From Clostridiales bacterium (GTDB lineage Bacteria; Bacillota; Clostridia; TANB77; CAG-508): a stretch of 64,000 nucleotides of DNA. Positions 55,700 to 63,026 of the stretch are shown in pieces (positions within the stretch are counted from its first letter, which is position 1; the number at the start of each line of letters is the position of its first letter). The position numbers and the translations under genes are program-made. The notes beneath the pieces are model-generated. The model was not told where the DNA came from, did not search any database, and saw only the letters and a program-made list of their open reading frames with translations. The stretch lies in assembly GCA_003534295.1 (NCBI GenBank), contig DPDV01000012.1, positions 102,570 through 166,569 on the forward strand, given 5' to 3'.

Positions 55700-56430
55700 T
55701 AAATTACTATTCCTCCATTTATAGAAATTATTTGCCCTGTTGTATAATTGTCTTCTATTAACCATTCTATGCATTTCGAAATATCTTCTGTCTTCCCAAT
55801 TTTTTCTAATGGTATCTCTTGTATAAAATCTTGTTTATCCTGTTCTGGTATATCTTTATTCATATCTGTGTCTATCATCCCTGGTGCTATAGCATTTACT
55901 CTTATATTAGATGGTCCCAATTCTTTAGCCAATGCCTTTGTAAATCCATTTAATGCAGCTTTAGCAGTTGAATAATGAACCTCACAAGATGCTCCTGTTA
56001 TTCCCCAAATTGATGAAATATTTATTATACACCCCTCTTTATTTATAAGCATATGCTTTGTGGCTTCTTGTGTGCAATAAAATGCTGAATTCAAGTTGAT
56101 ATTTAGCATATCATTCCATTCTGTATCTGTTATATCTGTAAACAATTTCATTTGTGATATTCCTGCATTGTTTATAAGTACATCTATTTTTTTAAATTTT
56201 TCTATAGCAAATTCAATTAGTCCTCTGGCTTCTTCTCTATTGGAAACATCTGCCTTATATGTGTAAATTGTTATTTTTTTTTCTTCTAGCTCTTTTTTTA
56301 TTTGTTCCGCTATTTTTTCTGATTTATTGTAATTTAAAATAATATTATATCCTTTTCTCGCTAAAGTTTTTACTATACTCGCACCAATTCCCCTTGAGCC
56401 ACCAGTTACAATCACAACTTTATCCTGCAT
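55699..56430 (-). CDS. SDR family oxidoreductase, FabG-like
   Basis: 243 residues from the ATG at 56430; the frame is open 13 codons further, but that lies inside the HNH gene. Rossmann motif TGGSRGIG, NNAGIS, catalytic Ser (NISSIWG) and YSTAKAALNGFTKALAKELG, and RVNAIAPGMIDTDM are those of 3-oxoacyl-ACP reductases. It reduces a keto group using NAD(P)H; whether it is the fatty-acid FabG is open because no fab genes are near. It overlaps the HNH stop by 11 nt. Confidence 0.9.
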   Translation of the reverse strand: MQDKVVIVTGGSRGIGASIVKTLARKGYNIILNYNKSEKIAEQIKKELEEKKITIYTYKADVSNREEARGLIEFAIEKFKKIDVLINNAGISQMKLFTDITDTEWNDMLNINLNSAFYCTQEATKHMLINKEGCIINISSIWGITGASCEVHYSTAKAALNGFTKALAKELGPSNIRVNAIAPGMIDTDMNKDIPEQDKQDFIQEIPLEKIGKTEDISKCIEWLIEDNYTTGQIISINGGIVI

Positions 56431-56809
56431 ACTTTCTTCTATCCTTCCTTCCGAAATTTCTATTAGCACCTTTATAGGTACTAGTTAATGAATGACAATT
56501 TGGACATAATAATATAAGATTATTTTCTTTATTATTTTTATAATTACCATCTATATGTTCTACTTCTAGAGGAATAGAATTGGTATATACATTTTTCTCC
56601 CCCCAGCCACATCTTACACATTTGCCTTTATATTTACGAAACAGATAGGTTTTTATATGCATCGAAATTTGATACTCTCCTCTTAGCCCTGTCTCATTGC
56701 CTTTTTTCCAACGTTCTATATATGTAATATATTCATACTCCTTTTGGCATTTATTATTACAAAATTTTTTGTGTTTATCTATTGGTTTATTGCAACAAAT
56801 ACAATTCAT
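56420..56809 (-). CDS. HNH endonuclease
   Basis: 129 residues from the ATG at 56809 (AGGAG about 10 nt upstream). An N-terminal zinc-ribbon-like motif (C3, C6, C17, C21) is followed by a helical spacer and an HNH domain: C64-x2-C67, LEVEHIDGNYKNNKENNLILLCPNCHS with the catalytic E84-H85 region and zinc pair C102-x2-C105. It resembles free-standing HNH homing nucleases of phages. It starts 67 nt downstream of the intron-bearing tRNA-Thr, separated from it by a terminator. It may have moved with that intron; this is inference. Confidence 0.88.
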   Translation of the reverse strand: MNCICCNKPIDKHKKFCNNKCQKEYEYITYIERWKKGNETGLRGEYQISMHIKTYLFRKYKGKCVRCGWGEKNVYTNSIPLEVEHIDGNYKNNKENNLILLCPNCHSLTSTYKGANRNFGRKDRRKYAG

Positions 56810-56830
56810 TATAAACAATCTCCTATTGGT

Positions 56831-56869
56831 ACTCAAAAAGCTAGACAAGTTTACAACAAGTCTAGCTTT
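56831..56869 (-). terminator. Terminator of the tRNA-Lys-Glu-Thr unit
   Basis: 10-bp stem AAAGCTAGAC / GTCTAGCTTT (56860-56869 with 56837-56846) followed by TTTTTGAG on the minus strand. Confidence 0.85.
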
Positions 56870-56875
56870 AAGTAT

Positions 56876-57177
56876 TGGAGCCACTTGTCCGATTTGAACG
56901 GACGACCTACTGATTCATACTACTATAACTTTCGCTACCATATTTCTATGTTTGTAGTCTGGACTTTCTCTTTACCATAGCTTATGCTTTAGGCACACCG
57001 TATAAAGTCTCTACACTCGGATAAATCCTAGCTCGGGATTAACATTTGACAGCCTTCCCCGAATTAGCGGTGTCCACTTTATATGTTTCCATATAAAGGT
57101 GCAAGATAGTTCAAAATAAAGTAATATACTTTATCTATCCCACAAGTCAGTTGCTCTACCAGCTGAGCTAAAGTGGC
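56876..57177 (-). tRNA. tRNA-Thr(UGU), split by a 226-nt insert
   Basis: 5' exon 57142-57177 (36 nt: acceptor GCCACTT, D arm GCTCAGCTGGTAGAGC, anticodon stem ACTGA and loop CTTGT) and 3' exon 56876-56915 (40 nt: AATCAGT, T arm GTCCGTTCAAATCGGAC, acceptor AAGTGGC, T, encoded CCA). Joined, they give a 76-nt cloverleaf with loop CT-TGT-AA, anticodon UGU. The break falls between positions 36 and 37. Threonine identity fits the ACTGA/TCAGT stem seen in Bacillus tRNA-Thr. Third gene of a tRNA-Lys-Glu-Thr transcript. Confidence 0.95.
56916..57141 (-). ncRNA. Group I intron in tRNA-Thr
   Basis: 226 nt, no reading frame. It begins after exon U36 and ends in G. P1: anticodon UGU pairs with the guide GCA (intron 40-42, a U-G pair at the splice site), extended by GGGAUAG with CUAUCUU. 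P2: CTTTATATG-GAAA-CATATAAAG (44-65). P3: ACACCG (69-74) with CGGTGT (142-147). P4: TTCGGG with CCCGAG. The P element is AATTCGGGGAA, Q is AATCCCGAGCTA, R is TAGAGACTTTA, S is AGAGAAAGTCC. P6: GGA-TTTA-TCC. P7: GACTTT (133-138) with AAAGTC (175-180). P9 has a GAAA loop (185-207). Small size and anticodon-loop site suggest subgroup IC3. Confidence 0.93.
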
Positions 57178-57186
57178 ATATTTAAT

Positions 57187-57261
57187 TGGTGACCCCGACG
57201 GGAATCGAACCCATGTCTCCGCCGTGAAAGGGCGATGTCTTAACCGCTTGACCACGGGGCC
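57187..57261 (-). tRNA. tRNA-Glu(UUC)
   Basis: 75 nt with encoded CCA. Anticodon arm CGCCC-TTTCACG-GCG region gives anticodon TTC; T arm GGGTTCGATTCCC; acceptor GGCCCCG with CGGGGTC. Lies 9 nt upstream of tRNA-Thr. Confidence 0.95.
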
Positions 57262-57306
57262 TTTTAAAATCTTTCTAGGATTTAAGTTTCAGCTTAAATC
57301 CTAGTC

Positions 57307-57382
57307 TGGTGAGCCATCGCGGACTCGAACCGCGGACAACTTGATTAAAAGTCAAGTGCTCTACCACCTGAGCTAATGACCC
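57307..57382 (-). tRNA. tRNA-Lys(UUU)
   Basis: 76 nt with encoded CCA. Anticodon arm CTTGA-CTTTTAA-TCAAG gives anticodon TTT; D arm GCTCAGGTGGTAGAGC; acceptor GGGTCAT pairs with ATGGCTC using two wobbles. Confidence 0.95.
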
Positions 57383-57422
57383 AGATTTTAAGCCGTGCGC
57401 CCTCTGGGCTAACACAAGCTTA

Positions 57423-57451
57423 ATTTTAACCTATTTCTTTTTATTTGTCAA
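57423..57451 (-). promoter_or_regulatory. Promoter of the tRNA-Lys-Glu-Thr unit
   Basis: Minus strand TTGACA (57451-57446), 17-nt spacer, TAAAAT (57428-57423), about 40 nt before tRNA-Lys. Confidence 0.8.
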
Positions 57452-57488
57452 TAGTAATTTGAAAATTTTGTGTTTTTTTTGTAAAATT

Positions 57489-57674
57489 TTATGCATTTAA
57501 TTTTTCTAGTAGTTCTTCTACATCAACACCATGAACCTCACATGCTTCTTCTATAGTCTCTGCTTGTGATGCTGGACAACCTAAGCAATGCATTCCTATG
57601 CCTAATAGTATTTCTGCTTTTTCTGGTGCTACTTCCATAATTTCTCCTATTTTTGTGTCTTTGTTAAATTTCAT
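57489..57674 (-). CDS. DUF1858 domain protein
   Basis: 61 residues. IGEIMEVAPEKAEILLGIGMHCLGCPASQAETIEEAC is the DUF1858 signature with its CxxC pair (C-L-G-C), a possible redox disulfide. Such short proteins occur alone or fused to hybrid-cluster-type proteins in anaerobes; the role is unknown. Downstream of the CvpA gene by 60 nt. Confidence 0.93.
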   Translation of the reverse strand: MKFNKDTKIGEIMEVAPEKAEILLGIGMHCLGCPASQAETIEEACEVHGVDVEELLEKLNA

Positions 57675-57734
57675 AATTATTTCTCCTCTTCTATATTATT
57701 TCAATGTAATTTTACATTGTTGTTTATATTATCA

Positions 57735-58418
57735 TTAAAAAATTATTTTTAATAACAAATTGCTATTATACATAAAGCTTCCTAAAAATGATTTCTTTAT
57801 GCTCAATATAATTGTACTGTCTGGAATCATAGGTGATATAAAAGATATTATAGCCATTACAAAATATATTATTATTAGTGCTTCTGCTAAGCCATATATT
57901 ATGCCCCCTAATTTATCAAATTGTTTTATTATTGGTAATTTTGTTATCCAGTTTGATATTATTTTTAATACTACTAATAATATTTTTGCTATTATGAATA
58001 ATATTATCCATGTTCCTGCATTTATAATTGTAATTGCAACTTTTCTTGCTGTTGCATCTGCTACTTTTTCTCTAATATCATCTGATGTGTTTTCTATAGT
58101 TTCATTTATATATTTTTCTACCACAGTTGGCATTGTTGTATTATCATTTATAGTTTCCGTATTATTTTCTATTTCTTCTTTTGTTTCATTTCCATCTTCT
58201 GGTTTTACGATGATGTTTTTTATAGATTTTTCCAAGTCATCATCTATTTGTGTGTTATTTATAATAATATTTGCAACAGGCTTAAACAATATACATGCAA
58301 TTACTATTGCAAGCACAAATGATATTATTTTTAGCAGGCATCCTGTTAGCCCTCTCTTATATCCTAATCCTATGCATATTAACAATACAGCCAATATTAT
58401 TAAATCAACAATTATCAT
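57735..58418 (-). CDS. CvpA family membrane protein
   Basis: 227 residues with four membrane helices: IIVDLIILAVLLICIGLGYKRG at the start, the second at 28-48, then a polar Asn/Glu-rich loop (about 75-125), and two more helices in the second half (ILLVVLKIISNWI, GLAEALIIIYFVMAIISF). The start pattern with GYKRGLTG is the CvpA/colicin V production signature. Function is unclear. It follows the DUF5711 gene by 12 nt. Confidence 0.88.
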   Translation of the reverse strand: MIIVDLIILAVLLICIGLGYKRGLTGCLLKIISFVLAIVIACILFKPVANIIINNTQIDDDLEKSIKNIIVKPEDGNETKEEIENNTETINDNTTMPTVVEKYINETIENTSDDIREKVADATARKVAITIINAGTWIILFIIAKILLVVLKIISNWITKLPIIKQFDKLGGIIYGLAEALIIIYFVMAIISFISPMIPDSTIILSIKKSFLGSFMYNSNLLLKIIF

Positions 58419-58430
58419 ATGTAGCCTCCT

Positions 58431-59615
58431 TTATAAATTTATTATTTCTATCTTGTCTCTATATATTATTGCTGCCGCACCGTCGCATAGTACTACATCT
58501 TTCACTTCTTGCAATGATTTATATCTTTTTATAAGCCATCCATTTGTATGAATAAATTCTACTTCTGAACCTATGTTTATAGCTATTGTCTCACTTCTGC
58601 AATATATATTTTTAGCTACTCCTTCTACTGTATATTGAATAATTTTATTATTAGAAATATTCCTTATTTCTATATTAGTATCTGCACTAAACAATCCTGT
58701 TGTTTGTTCTGTTGCTTTTATAGCATAATTTTCTAATTCTATATCTGCTTTTTTCGTATTTTCGTCCAGTTGCATAATATTTTCGTCTATATCATTTGTA
58801 ATTAAATGTATAGAATTATCATACATACATATTAATTTATTTTTGTCATGATATTTTAAATTTATTATTAAATCATTTGAATTGGCAGCATATGTATATA
58901 CAATTGCCTGTGAAGGCTCTTGTTTTGCTTTATCCATTGAAATTGTTTTTATATTAGATTGAATTACTGTTCCAGTTGTATTAACTTCAGCAAAGCTAAG
59001 ATACTTATTGTCTTTTGATATACATGCATCTACAGCACTCGTTTTCGATAAATATGTTTTAAATAATTCATTTCCCTTTGCATCATAAACTACTATAACA
59101 GATTTATATGTTGTCCCTTTTAAAATTATACTTACATAGCCATTTTCATTAACATCAATTTTAGAAACATTTCCTTCTACTTCTGTTTCCCACACTATGC
59201 TGTTATCACAAATCAAATATACTTTTTTACTATTTTTTTCTCCTATAACCAAATATTTTCCCTTTGCATCATATATTGGAACATTTATCTTTACTTCTAA
59301 TTCGTTTTCCAGCTTTCCTGAAGCATTGTATTGTTTTAGTTTATTTTCTGACAATATGCATATATATTTATAATATCCTATTATATTTGTGTTTGTTTCA
59401 TATCCTATATCAATTGCTGTTGTATTTTCACCTGAGATATTTTTTCTAAACAAATAAACATCCATAACATTTCTAAAGTTTTTATTAAGACAATATATTA
59501 TTGCTAAAATGCTTATAGTTAATAATAATACTATAATTGATATTGTTATAGCTAATTTTTTTTTATTTATTTTTTTTGTTTCCTTTGGTTGAAAGTCTAT
59601 AACATTATTTCTCAT
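58431..59615 (-). CDS. DUF5711 family protein, membrane-anchored beta-propeller-like
   Basis: 394 residues from the ATG at 59615 (AGGAG 6 nt upstream; the open frame upstream is not used). A basic start is followed by one membrane helix (LAITISIIVLLLTISILAIIYCL) and a long beta-rich outer domain (about 70-394) with repeated strands such as VYDAKGNELFKTYLSKTSAVDACISKDNKYLSFAEV, resembling a WD/propeller. Known only as a conserved family beside CvpA in clostridia. Confidence 0.82.
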   Translation of the reverse strand: MRNNVIDFQPKETKKINKKKLAITISIIVLLLTISILAIIYCLNKNFRNVMDVYLFRKNISGENTTAIDIGYETNTNIIGYYKYICILSENKLKQYNASGKLENELEVKINVPIYDAKGKYLVIGEKNSKKVYLICDNSIVWETEVEGNVSKIDVNENGYVSIILKGTTYKSVIVVYDAKGNELFKTYLSKTSAVDACISKDNKYLSFAEVNTTGTVIQSNIKTISMDKAKQEPSQAIVYTYAANSNDLIINLKYHDKNKLICMYDNSIHLITNDIDENIMQLDENTKKADIELENYAIKATEQTTGLFSADTNIEIRNISNNKIIQYTVEGVAKNIYCRSETIAINIGSEVEFIHTNGWLIKRYKSLQEVKDVVLCDGAAAIIYRDKIEIINL

Positions 59616-59771
59616 ATGTGCTCCTAAATAATAATATATATATTTTATATCAGTTTTCTTGTTTTTTTTCAATACTTTTTTTATAAAGAATCGTTATTGT
59701 ATATTTTATTTTTTAGTATACTACTTTGCATAACATTTGTTGCAAAGGTTGAACAATTTTTTAAATTTTTG

Positions 59772-59800
59772 TTGACATTTCTTTAAAATAGTGCTATTAT
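59772..59800 (+). promoter_or_regulatory. Promoter of tRNA-Arg
   Basis: TTGACA (59772-59777), 17-nt spacer, TATTAT (59795-59800), 19 nt before the tRNA. Confidence 0.8.
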
Positions 59801-59819
59801 ATTTATTGTTATAGCTTTT

Positions 59820-59896
<77 letters not shown>

Positions 59897-59902
59897 TAAT
59901 GG

Positions 59903-59928
59903 GAATAGCGTAAGCTATTCTTTTTTTT
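59903..59928 (+). terminator. Terminator of tRNA-Arg
   Basis: GAATAGC-GTAA-GCTATTC stem-loop followed by eight T. Confidence 0.92.
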
Positions 59929-60015
59929 GTAGATTTGAAGAAATCTTTATTTTTTCACACAAATTTCACATTCATGTGTATAATATATATTTATATATAT
60001 GAAGGAGGAATACAT

Positions 60016-60561
60016 ATGAATTACATTGAAAAAATTTTTAAGAAAAGTGGTTTAATTTCAATACTTGAATCTCTAATTATCGCACTATTAGGTATTATTC
60101 TTATCATCGAACCAGAAGGAACATTGGAGTTTATAACTTGTTCACTTGGTGTTATATTTATACTAGCTGGCTTATATAAAATCATCAATTATTTTCTCTC
60201 TAAAGGTAAATATAATTTTTATGATTATGATTTAGCACATGGATTAGTTGCTTGCATTATAGGAATTATTACTATAATATGTGGAGCTGCTATTAGTTCT
60301 GTTTTTAGAATAATTATAGGAATATGGATTATATATAGTGCATTCATTAGAATAGATTTATCTGTTAAATTCAAAGCAGTAAATTCAAACGCTTGGATTT
60401 TTAGTTTAATGTTGTCAATTTTAATGTTTATATGTGGCTTATATGTTACTATTAATTCTGGTGCTATCCTTGTAACAGTTGGTACTATTATGGTAGTGTA
60501 TTCAATTATTGACATTATTGAGGCGATTATATTTATGAAGAATATTAAGGAAATATTCTAA
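60016..60561 (+). CDS. DUF308 (HdeD-like) membrane protein
   Basis: 181 residues from the ATG at 60016, preceded by AAGGAGG; the frame is open upstream, but without a site. Six membrane helices in three pairs: ILESLIIALLGIILII, LGVIFILAGLYKII, GLVACIIGIITIICG, IIIGIWIIYSAFIRI, FSLMLSILMFICGLYV and VGTIMVVYSIIDII, the DUF308 pattern. HdeD in Escherichia coli is tied to acid resistance; the role here is unknown. Confidence 0.88.
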   Translation: MNYIEKIFKKSGLISILESLIIALLGIILIIEPEGTLEFITCSLGVIFILAGLYKIINYFLSKGKYNFYDYDLAHGLVACIIGIITIICGAAISSVFRIIIGIWIIYSAFIRIDLSVKFKAVNSNAWIFSLMLSILMFICGLYVTINSGAILVTVGTIMVVYSIIDIIEAIIFMKNIKEIF

Positions 60562-60589
60562 TTTTCTATAATTATATCTTTTAAATAAA

Positions 60590-60611
60590 GCTGTTGATTT
60601 CTCAACAGCCT
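60590..60611. terminator. Terminator between DUF308 and M18 genes
   Basis: 8-bp stem GCTGTTGA / TCAACAGC with loop TTTC and AT-rich flanks with T-runs. Confidence 0.8.
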
Positions 60612-60616
60612 TTATT

Positions 60617-62020
60617 TTAATTTAGCCAAAATGCTTTATATGCTCTATATGCTTCGTATAAGTCTATTTTACTTGTTACTTCATAAGGTGAATGCATTGA
60701 TAATACTGGAACTCCACAGTCTATTACATCTATTCCTTTATTGGCTAATATATATGCTATAGTTCCTCCCCCACCTGTGTCCACTTTGCCTAATTCTGCT
60801 ATTTGATATTTAATATTTTCTTTTTCTAATATATTCCTTACCTCTGCTACAAATTCCGCATTTGCATCTGAAGCTCCTGACTTTCCTCTACTGCCTGTAT
60901 ATTTATTAAGCCCTATTCCTCTTCCTAAATAAGATGCATTATTTTTTTCTGATACATTTGCATATATAGGATCTAATCCCGCATCAACATCTGCAGATAA
61001 CATTTTAGAATGGCAAAATACTTTGTCCAATAAATTTGGCCTATTTATTCCTAATTTATTTAGTAACTCTGCAATAAAATTATCAAATACATGCGATTCC
61101 ATTCCTGTATTTCCCATACTTCCTATTTCTTCTTTATCTGCTATAATACATACAGAAGTTTTTTCTGGTATTCCTTTCATGTCTACAAGTGCTGTTAAAG
61201 ATGTATATACACAAATTTTATCATCTTGTCCATAACCTGCAACCATGCTCTCGTCAAAGCCCATTGTTCTACATTTTAATGCTGGAACTATTTCTAATTC
61301 TGAACTTAAAAAATCAATTTCTGTAATTCCATATTTTTTATTCAAGATATTTAAAATATTCAATTTTACTCTTTCTGTTGTTTCTGCATTATATGGTATA
61401 CTTCCTATTAATAGGTTTAAATCTTCCCCAGAAATTCCTTCTTTTAACTTTTTCTCCATTTGTTCTTGTGCTAAGTGTGGTAATAAATCTGTTATTGTAA
61501 ATACAGGGTCTTTTTCGTCATCTCCAACATTTACATATATTTTTTCTCCATTAGCTTTTACTACAACACCATGTATGCTTAGTGGAATTGTTGTCCATTG
61601 ATATTTTTTTATTCCTCCATAATAATGTGTTTTAAAGTATGCAAATCCTCCTTCTTCATATAATGGATTTGGCTTTAAGTCCAATCTTGGAGAATCCGCA
61701 TGAGCTCCTACAATATTTATACCACTTTCCATGCCTTGTTTGCCAATTACTGCTAGATACATGCTTTTTTCTCTATTAATGTAATAAACTTTATCTCCTG
61801 CAGATAGAGTTTCATATTCACAAATGCATCTAAATCCATTTGATTCTGCTATTTCTTTTGCATTTGCAACAATTTCTCTTTCCGTCTTAGATTTATTTAA
61901 AAAATTGATATATCCTTCTGCATATGCAAAAATATTATTTAATTGTTCCCCTGTTTTATCTTCCCATGCATTTTCTCTTTTATAAAACAATCTATTTTTT
62001 AATTCTTCTACTTCTGACAT
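60617..62020 (-). CDS. M18 family aminopeptidase
   Basis: 467 residues. Zinc ligands and catalytic residues are in VGAHADSPRLDLKPNP, CIIADKEEIGSMGNTGMESH, SADVDAGLDPIY and VLSMHSPYEVTSKIDLYEAYRAYKAF, the M18 (aspartyl aminopeptidase-like, clostridial ApeA) pattern. A cytoplasmic enzyme that releases N-terminal residues from peptides. Confidence 0.95.
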   Translation of the reverse strand: MSEVEELKNRLFYKRENAWEDKTGEQLNNIFAYAEGYINFLNKSKTEREIVANAKEIAESNGFRCICEYETLSAGDKVYYINREKSMYLAVIGKQGMESGINIVGAHADSPRLDLKPNPLYEEGGFAYFKTHYYGGIKKYQWTTIPLSIHGVVVKANGEKIYVNVGDDEKDPVFTITDLLPHLAQEQMEKKLKEGISGEDLNLLIGSIPYNAETTERVKLNILNILNKKYGITEIDFLSSELEIVPALKCRTMGFDESMVAGYGQDDKICVYTSLTALVDMKGIPEKTSVCIIADKEEIGSMGNTGMESHVFDNFIAELLNKLGINRPNLLDKVFCHSKMLSADVDAGLDPIYANVSEKNNASYLGRGIGLNKYTGSRGKSGASDANAEFVAEVRNILEKENIKYQIAELGKVDTGGGGTIAYILANKGIDVIDCGVPVLSMHSPYEVTSKIDLYEAYRAYKAFWLN

Positions 62021-62042
62021 TTCTCTCTCCCCTTTTTTTCAA

Positions 62043-62072
62043 ATTATATCATTATTATAATTTGATTTTCAA
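62043..62072 (-). promoter_or_regulatory. Probable promoter of the M18 aminopeptidase
   Basis: Minus strand TTGAAA (62072-62067), 18-nt spacer, TATAAT (62048-62043). Confidence 0.5.
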
Positions 62073-62185
62073 TATTTTTTATATATTATACACAAATATA
62101 TTTTTTTAATTCTTAACCTACTGGTAATTTACTTATTTAAATGATATAATTTTTTTAATTGTTAATCATTTGAGGGAGGATGTAT

Positions 62186-62344
62186 ATGAATAATAGAGTA
62201 TTGGTAACATTTTTACTTACCTTTTTTATAGTTGCAATATTTTTAGGTATTGCTTTTTTGCCTAAATTATTTAATAAACCTATAGAAAATGTAAACAATT
62301 CTGTTGTAAATGAAAATATAGAAAAACAGGTCACTGATTTTTAA
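62186..62344 (+). CDS. Small single-helix membrane protein, 52 aa
   Basis: ATG at 62186 with GGGAGGA upstream. It encodes MNNRVLVTFLLTFFIVAIF and continues to LPKLFNKP, one membrane helix, then a short Asn/Val/Glu-rich outer tail ending EKQVTDF. The terminator stem begins inside its last codons. Function unknown. Confidence 0.75.
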   Translation: MNNRVLVTFLLTFFIVAIFLGIAFLPKLFNKPIENVNNSVVNENIEKQVTDF

Positions 62345-62357
62345 ATTTCAGTGACCT
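62328..62357. terminator. Terminator between convergent small genes
   Basis: 10-bp stem AGGTCACTGA / TCAGTGACCT with a 10-nt loop; it holds the stop codons of the 52-aa and DUF1836 genes. Confidence 0.85.
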
Positions 62358-62862
62358 ATTTTCTTAATAATATTAGTTTATCTACTAGAATGCAATTGGC
62401 AAACGCAGAAACAATTGCCTTCAAAGTTGCATATTCTCTAGTATCCTCTTCTTTAAATATTGGTTCTATTTCTTCTGTTGGATTAAATGCTTTTTTTAAT
62501 GCTTTTTCTAACTCTTCACAAAATACATTATACCCATCTTCTACTGAATACGATTTTTTCATTGATTTTATTGATTCATTTATTTCTGATATACTCATTA
62601 GCCTTTTTAAAATGCATATAACAAATAAATATGCAAGATGAGTTTTACTATATTTTTTCTTTATTGGAGGCATTAAAACCTCTTGCTTTACATAGTTATT
62701 TATCATATTGGGTGTTATTACTGGTGTATTTTCTTCCTTTAAAAATATAGCCAAATTATTTTGTAATACACAAATTACCTGGTCAATGTACAATTCTATC
62801 TCTGGTAACTCATTCCAACGTGGGCAATGATAATCTATTAAATTTTGTGCTTCTATTTTCAT
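62356..62862 (-). CDS. DUF1836 domain protein
   Basis: 168 residues. CPRWNELPEIELYIDQVICVLQNNL, ITPNMINNYVKQEVLMPPIKKKYSKTHLAYLFVICILK form the DUF1836 region, which looks like a MerR-type helix-turn-helix (MINNYVKQ...MPPIKKKYS). A transcription regulator role is likely but unproven. It is divergent from the acyl-CoA synthetase gene. Confidence 0.88.
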   Translation of the reverse strand: MKIEAQNLIDYHCPRWNELPEIELYIDQVICVLQNNLAIFLKEENTPVITPNMINNYVKQEVLMPPIKKKYSKTHLAYLFVICILKRLMSISEINESIKSMKKSYSVEDGYNVFCEELEKALKKAFNPTEEIEPIFKEEDTREYATLKAIVSAFANCILVDKLILLRK

Positions 62863-62894
62863 TTTGTTATTCTCCTTTCGAAAGTTACAGTATT

Positions 62895-62923
62895 ATAATA
62901 GCACATTTATTAATTTTGGTCAA
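62895..62923 (-). promoter_or_regulatory. Promoter of the DUF1836 gene
   Basis: Minus strand TTGACC (62923-62918), 17-nt spacer, TATTAT (62900-62895). Confidence 0.6.
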
Positions 62924-62947
62924 TTTGTGTATTTTTTTGGCAATGTC

Positions 62948-62976
62948 TTGACACTTTATATTTCGTAATATATAAT
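62948..62976 (+). promoter_or_regulatory. Promoter of the acyl-CoA synthetase gene
   Basis: TTGACA (62948-62953), 17-nt spacer, TATAAT (62971-62976): perfect consensus. Confidence 0.85.
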
Positions 62977-63003
62977 GGTTTTGAAAACCAGATTATATGG
63001 TTT
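62977..63003 (+). promoter_or_regulatory. Operator-like palindrome and alternative hairpin at the transcript start
   Basis: GGTTTT-G-AAAACC (62977-62989) directly follows the -10 box, and AAACCA (62985-62990) can also pair with TGGTTT (62998-63003). The two pairings exclude each other. Confidence 0.45.
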
Positions 63004-63026
63004 ACTTAAAATCATAGGAGGATCTA

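Noticed and set aside
56810..56884. Longer HNH protein starting at 56884
   Set aside because: The extra 25 residues would run through the tRNA 3' end and its terminator, and no binding site precedes them.
56697..56980. Plus-strand frames over the tRNA-Thr 3' exon and intron
   Set aside because: No binding site and no family match; the minus-strand tRNA and intron structure explain the bases.
57100..57177. tRNA-Thr 5' half as a decayed tRNA fragment
   Set aside because: Its 3' half is present and perfectly complementary 226 nt away with a group I core between, so it is an interrupted gene and not a remnant.
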